Shown here in pieces: positions 6,934-9,799 of a DNA stretch of 9,799 nt. The position numbers were made by a program, and so were the translations under genes. Within the stretch, counting starts at the first letter, position 1. Each line of letters begins with the position of its first letter. The DNA is from a bacterium. Its GTDB lineage: Bacteria; Bdellovibrionota_C; UBA2361; OMII01. A model generated the notes under the pieces. It ran no database searches and was not told the DNA's origin. It was given only the letters and a program-made list of their open reading frames with translations. The stretch is taken from positions 1-9,799 of the forward strand of contig JAFMIS010000069.1 of NCBI GenBank assembly GCA_017853915.1. Direction: 5' to 3'.

Positions 6934-6953
6934 TTGTCTCAGAGACCGCGCGG
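6934..6953 (-). repeat. left inverted copy of the 20-bp core repeat
   Basis: TTGTCTCAGAGACCGCGCGG here is the exact reverse complement of 7331-7350 and 7443-7462. Ten bases further on, GATTTAAAATC (6963-6973) is the reverse complement of 7300-7310, so homology extends into the antitoxin 3' end with an 11-nt difference in spacing (10 nt here, 20-21 nt in the right-hand copies). The core contains the palindrome GTCTC-A-GAGAC. Confidence 0.85.
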
Positions 6954-6958
6954 TAATT

Positions 6959-7189
6959 TTATGATTTAAAATCAGACTGGACCGCACCCTCTTCGCGGTC
7001 GGCTACCGACGCGACATGGTCACGAGCTCCGACAAGCCCCTCGAAGAATTCGCCGTCCATAACCACCAGAAATCGCCCATTTTTCTGGGCGATGAGAAGC
7101 GGCTCCATATGCTGAGCAAGGCGTTCGGCAATCCCTCGAAAGCAACGGATGAATGTAGTAGCGGTGATGATTTGGTCGATACGAAACAT
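6959..7189 (-). CDS. Phd/YefM-like antitoxin, apparently solitary
   Basis: This 76-residue protein starts at ATG 7189 with GAGGTG 5 nt upstream, a good ribosome binding site. Its pattern follows the N-terminal DNA-binding fold of Phd/YefM antitoxins: a short strand ITATTFIR (8-15), an amphipathic helix CFRGIAERLAQ (16-26), then EPLLIAQKNGRFLVVMDGEFFEGL (29-52), which mirrors the EPVLITRNGKPVAVLVS-EDYEAL stretch of that family. The tail ends DFKS. Such proteins dimerise, bind their own promoter and neutralise a toxin with the C-terminal part. Here the tail beyond residue 55 is short and no RelE, Doc, YoeB or PIN toxin frame lies on either side. It may be an orphan regulator, an anti-addiction antitoxin, or a remnant. 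The gene sits between inverted 20-bp repeats. Family assignment is by eye. Confidence 0.6.
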   Translation of the reverse strand: MFRIDQIITATTFIRCFRGIAERLAQHMEPLLIAQKNGRFLVVMDGEFFEGLVGARDHVASVADREEGAVQSDFKS

Positions 7190-7194
7190 AGGAA

Positions 7195-7200
7195 CACCTC
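7195..7200 (-). promoter_or_regulatory. Shine-Dalgarno site of the antitoxin-like gene
   Basis: GAGGTG on the minus strand with a 5-nt spacer to ATG 7189. It supports the minus-strand gene over the plus-strand frame at 7016-7321. Confidence 0.6.
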
Positions 7201-7263
7201 ACATGAGTATGTTTTCAAAGCATATGAATCGGCGATGTTGGGGAAAAGTTGCTACCAGCTTTC

Positions 7264-7352
7264 GGGCCTAACTATCTTGATCTGTTCAACTACCGCTATG
7301 ATTTTAAATCGAATTGCTTAGGAGTTTTGCCCGCGCGGTCTCTGAGACAAGT
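7264..7352 (+). repeat. direct repeat unit 1 (89 bp)
   Basis: It is identical in length to 7376-7464, with 11 mismatches by my count. The 5' 14 bases (GGGCCTAACTATCT), the middle TTCAACTACCGC and the last 28 bases (from TTTTGCCCGCGCGG through GAGACAAGT) are perfectly shared. One frame of both units reads as GPNYLDLFNYRYD... or GPNYLNLFNYRND..., then ...LPARSLRQV, without stops. Of the 11 differences, about five fall at third positions and five at first, so coding constraint is not shown. Confidence 0.9.
7331..7350 (+). repeat. core repeat copy 2, inverted relative to 6934-6953
   Basis: CCGCGCGGTCTCTGAGACAA is the exact reverse complement of the left copy. With it, this forms an inverted pair around the antitoxin-like gene, 417 bp from outer edge to outer edge. 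It contains two overlapping palindromes, CCGCGCGG and GTCTC-T-GAGAC. Confidence 0.85.
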
Positions 7353-7375
7353 TAAAAAGAGGGCTGCCCTTGTCT
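7353..7375 (+). other. 23-bp spacer with hairpin between the two repeat units
   Basis: The spacer contains AGGG-CTG-CCCT, a short perfect stem preceded by an A run (TAAAAAG). The segment before unit 1 (7241-7263, GAAAAGTTGCTACCAGCTTTC) has a looser hairpin of similar layout. The A run points to the minus strand if this is a terminator (a T run follows the stem when read on that strand). Confidence 0.3.
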
Positions 7376-7464
7376 GGGCCTAACTATCTCAATCTCTTCA
7401 ACTACCGCAATGACGTTAAAGCAAACTGCTCAGGATTTTTGCCCGCGCGGTCTCTGAGACAAGT
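7376..7464 (+). repeat. direct repeat unit 2 (89 bp), 112 bp after unit 1
   Basis: Second copy of the 89-bp unit. Its end includes the core CCGCGCGGTCTCTGAGACAA at 7443-7462. The flanks diverge right after AAGT on both units, so the boundary is sharp. It lies 33 bp before the start region of the next plus-strand gene. Confidence 0.9.
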
Positions 7465-7496
7465 GAAGCAACTCTGCTGTTGAGGATCATTGTGTT

Positions 7497-8117
7497 TTGA
7501 TCCACAATTCGCCGAACGTAGTAAGCATACCTCCTATGACCCGCCCTGCTGCCCACTCATGTAAACAAAAAGATTTTAATACTCTCCTGAACACTGCTTT
7601 GCGCTCTCCAGATGCGGTTGAGGTGGTAGAATGCGTCAAAGCCATATCACTCTCGTCCAGTTCGGATGCCAACAAGCAAGAGGCTATACTTCAGATACTG
7701 GCGACACACCCCTCAACCAATAATGTGGTCGCTACGTGCCTGGCTCACTTGACAGCTTGCTCAGATGAGGCGGTTCGGAAGGGTATAAAGCTGGTGTTTA
7801 AAGAGCCCGATGGTTTTGACACCGATTGCTCCAAGATCTCCGCCATCGTGAGACTCGTTTCTCTCTCAGCGTACTCGCCCGAAGATACCATTAACATCGC
7901 CCACTATGCGGGTCATCCGCGCGTGGAGCTTCGAAACGCTACGCTGCGAGGGATAAAAGCCCTCAGCACCTCTCAACAACAGGCCCTACTCTTGGAAGCC
8001 TCAAGCCTCAAGCAGAACGGGGATAAGGACCTAGCTCAACTGGCTCTTTTCATTCGGGCCATAAACCCAGCCACAGAGGCTATGCCGAGCAAGACGAGAC
8101 GATCTTCCGGTCAATAA
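7497..8117 (+). CDS. hypothetical all-helical protein, possibly HEAT-like repeats
   Basis: From TTG 7497 the product has 206 residues; from ATG 7536 (no ribosome binding site before it) it has 193. GAGG at 7482-7485 lies 11 nt before the TTG, so the start is uncertain. The chain is soluble and helical, with segments such as ATCLAHLTACSDEAVRKGIK and PRVELRNATLRGIKALST, whose V-LRNAT-A-LR-type pattern resembles HEAT-like repeats. This is a weak resemblance, not an assignment. There is no signal peptide or membrane segment. The C-terminus is basic and Ser-rich (SKTRRSSGQ). It is followed after 77 nt by another plus-strand gene and may be co-transcribed with it. Confidence 0.65.
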   Translation: MIHNSPNVVSIPPMTRPAAHSCKQKDFNTLLNTALRSPDAVEVVECVKAISLSSSSDANKQEAILQILATHPSTNNVVATCLAHLTACSDEAVRKGIKLVFKEPDGFDTDCSKISAIVRLVSLSAYSPEDTINIAHYAGHPRVELRNATLRGIKALSTSQQQALLLEASSLKQNGDKDLAQLALFIRAINPATEAMPSKTRRSSGQ

Positions 8118-8194
8118 ACGCCCCTTTTTATTGGTTATTTTCCGACTCCCATCGTCATTGACTAGCGAGCTCAGGCGCGAGATCCTCAGCCGCT

Positions 8195-9799
8195 ATGGCC
8201 AAGACTTCACGAAAAGATAATCAAGGAGATAATTCAGGGGACGCTACTCAAAAAAGCACACGCACGAAACCCTCGACAACATCCCAGGCCAAAGCGCCGC
8301 GTCGAAGCAAGAAAGATCACGCCGATCAGGTATCAATTGACTCGATTCAGAAACAGAAGGAGCTCTTTGAGAAAACCTCTGGACGTGGAAGCTGGGATCG
8401 TAATTATACCCCTCTTCAAGAGATTCAGAACAACACCTCACTTGTTCGTCGTTTTCCGGCCCCTGAGGCGCGTCGGGTAACACGCGAGGTTTGGGACAGC
8501 ATTGACTCCAAGAGTTTTAAAATCGGCCAGGAATTATTCTCTAACGCACGCGATGCGGTAGTTCCTGGCAACCTGCGAGAGATCTCGAAAAGCGAAACTC
8601 CACATGTAGTCCCAAAGAAAGATAATCCCGCGATGCACTCGCAACTGGGCGCCCTCTATACCCGGGTGTCTATCGCGTTCGCGACCACAACAGGGATCCT
8701 TTCTGAAAAGAAACGAACTGCGCGCGAGATTGTAGAAGCGAGCGCCGACATAAAGGTTGTCACACAGGCAAAATACCTCATGGACTGCATTCAACCGATT
8801 GGGAACAGAGCTCCGAAGCGACCCAACGCGGTTGTTCTCGCTATTAGCACCCCGTCTACCCGCGTCACAAAAAATTATGAAAATGCCTTTGCCGAATTGG
8901 GGATCACGCCCCCACATCAGGCTGTAGGAGCGATCTTATATCTGCGCCGAGCGATCGAATCCACTGAGTCAAAAGAGTTTCCACCGAAACGCACCGCTCA
9001 GGTCTTCGCCACTATATATGACGCGATGCGAAAAACGTACCACGAGGAACACCAGTATGAGGCAGAGCAGACGAAAGCCTCTGAGCTAAAGAATGCGTGG
9101 GAACAGTTCGCTCGCGTTACCTTGCCACATTGGATATCCGAAAGAGAGCTTACCGCTCGACTTGATAGGTGCTCATCTGACCGCGAAAGAGTCCGCGTTC
9201 GGGACGAATGTGAATCAAGCAACAATGACTTGATATCCAGCTATCGCGGCCTGCTTGAGCAGACCGGCGCCTTCCTTGAAAGCTCGATCCACCCTGAGAA
9301 ACAGGACGTTGCGAACCGCATTGTGCGTATGAAAGCACGACTTGAGAGCAGTCTATCGGGACGCCTCAACCCCAATCCAGTCCTGGCGCAAGTTGAGGCC
9401 AACTTCAAGCGGCTGCAGGAGCGTCTTGATGATATAAACATCAAGAATTCCTACAACACTAATGACCGGGCGCTCCTACTGGAGAAAATTAGGGCGGAGT
9501 TCACCGTACTGGACACCGTACACAACAATCTACTCTCAAGAGCGCAACAACTAGAGGGAAATGAATCCGTGTTTCGTCGGTCATTTGATAAACCCACGGA
9601 GGCCCAACGTGAGATGAATTCTCTCTTCTGGAAGGTGAGGCTGCCCCGCCCGGACTCCAAGGGGAGCGACAAGAGCCTTGCGACGATTCAGGTCCGCCCT
9701 TTTACGACGTTCCGAGACGCGATCGAAGAGTGCGGGCGCGCCCTTGAGAGCTCAGCTCGTCCCGGTGGCTTTGAAAGCGCCAAGGAATCATTGGCAGCG
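8195..9799 (+). CDS. large hypothetical protein, helical/coiled-coil, 3' end outside window
   Basis: From ATG 8195 the frame stays open for 535 codons to the window edge with no stop. This length makes it the most certain gene of this half, even though every other frame here is broken. The in-frame stop TGA upstream, near 8159-8161, leaves ATG 8195 as the only ATG start; the Shine-Dalgarno site is weak. Residues 1-45 are Lys/Arg/Ser/Thr/Gln-rich and look disordered. The remainder is mainly helical, with heptad-like stretches around QVEANFKRLQERLDDI and EKIRAEFTVLDTVHNNLLSR and a less charged middle part (PNAVVLAISTPSTRV). No signal peptide, transmembrane segment, nucleotide-binding motif or known catalytic motif was seen. 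No family was recognised. Confidence 0.8.
   Translation, partial: MAKTSRKDNQGDNSGDATQKSTRTKPSTTSQAKAPRRSKKDHADQVSIDSIQKQKELFEKTSGRGSWDRNYTPLQEIQNNTSLVRRFPAPEARRVTREVWDSIDSKSFKIGQELFSNARDAVVPGNLREISKSETPHVVPKKDNPAMHSQLGALYTRVSIAFATTTGILSEKKRTAREIVEASADIKVVTQAKYLMDCIQPIGNRAPKRPNAVVLAISTPSTRVTKNYENAFAELGITPPHQAVGAILYLRRAIESTESKEFPPKRTAQVFATIYDAMRKTYHEEHQYEAEQTKASELKNAWEQFARVTLPHWISERELTARLDRCSSDRERVRVRDECESSNNDLISSYRGLLEQTGAFLESSIHPEKQDVANRIVRMKARLESSLSGRLNPNPVLAQVEANFKRLQERLDDINIKNSYNTNDRALLLEKIRAEFTVLDTVHNNLLSRAQQLEGNESVFRRSFDKPTEAQREMNSLFWKVRLPRPDSKGSDKSLATIQVRPFTTFRDAIEECGRALESSARPGGFESAKESLAA

Noticed and set aside
6781..6987. Minus-strand frame of 68 codons across the secreted-protein 3' end
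   Set aside because: It overlaps a certain gene on the other strand and the antitoxin 3' end, and is Arg-rich. It contains the peptide ARSLRQ only because it reads through the repeat core.
7016..7321. Plus-strand frame of 101 codons over the antitoxin-like gene
   Set aside because: It has no ribosome binding site and its composition is irregular, while the minus strand carries a good site and a recognisable family pattern.
7264..7464. Integron attC sites: GCCTAAC fits the R'' consensus RYYYAAC at 7266-7272 and again in unit 2
   Set aside because: No matching R' (GTTAGGC) closes either unit, the ends are not complementary as attC requires, and no integrase or cassette layout is visible.
7264..7464. 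CRISPR array
   Set aside because: There are only two units, 89 bp long with an 23-bp spacer. Unit and spacer lengths and the internal divergence do not fit CRISPR, and no cas gene is present.
8118..8194. Intrinsic terminator after the 7497-8117 gene (CGCCCCTTTTTA)
   Set aside because: A short T run is present, but no stem precedes it.

Overview
The window looks like bacterial chromosome with an intermediate G+C of roughly half. Genes are moderately packed, Shine-Dalgarno sites are clear for several genes, and there are no rRNA, tRNA, phage structural or complete transposase genes. The metabolic genes (FadB/FadJ-type beta-oxidation enzyme, EpsC-type serine acetyltransferase, Spinster-like MFS carrier) and a large secreted cysteine-rich protein with a GFWGSHP motif would fit a Gram-negative, possibly delta-proteobacterial/Bdellovibrionota-like organism. 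That placement is a guess; the sequence does not fix the taxon.

Layout. 1-793 (+) is the 3' part of a beta-oxidation multifunctional protein cut by the window edge. 794-1350 has no long gene, but its minus strand carries a 42-residue signal-peptide-like micro-ORF with a near-ideal ribosome binding site (888-1016). 1351-2544 (+) encodes a one-component regulator: a Cro/C1-type helix-turn-helix joined to a periplasmic-binding-protein (amino-acid type) fold, with no membrane segment. It runs tail to tail into a minus-strand pair, the MFS transporter (3365-4606) followed by serine O-acetyltransferase (2541-3329). The two convergent stop codons share one TTAA at 2541-2544. An amino-acid-sensing regulator facing a transporter and the first enzyme of cysteine synthesis suggests a small serine/cysteine-related locus, but this is inference.

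4844-5395 (+) holds a 78-residue hypothetical protein, a 34-residue ORF coupled to it through TAATG, and an overlapping open frame that may be the rest of the second protein after a frameshift. 5481-6863 (+) is a secreted 460-residue protein with 28 cysteines and a strong AGGAGG site.

6922-7464 is the most unusual part. A solitary minus-strand gene for a Phd/YefM-like antitoxin (6959-7189) has no recognisable toxin beside it. It lies between inverted copies of a 20-bp sequence containing the palindrome GTCTC-T-GAGAC. On the right side the sequence continues as two direct 89-bp repeats with a 112-bp period. The repeats share sequence with the 3' end of the antitoxin gene and may be a small non-autonomous element or decayed duplicates.

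7497-8117 (+) and 8195-9799 (+, open to the window end, at least 535 codons) are two co-directional genes of unknown function. The first is all-helical with possible HEAT-like repeats. The second has a basic disordered N-terminus and helical/coiled-coil stretches.
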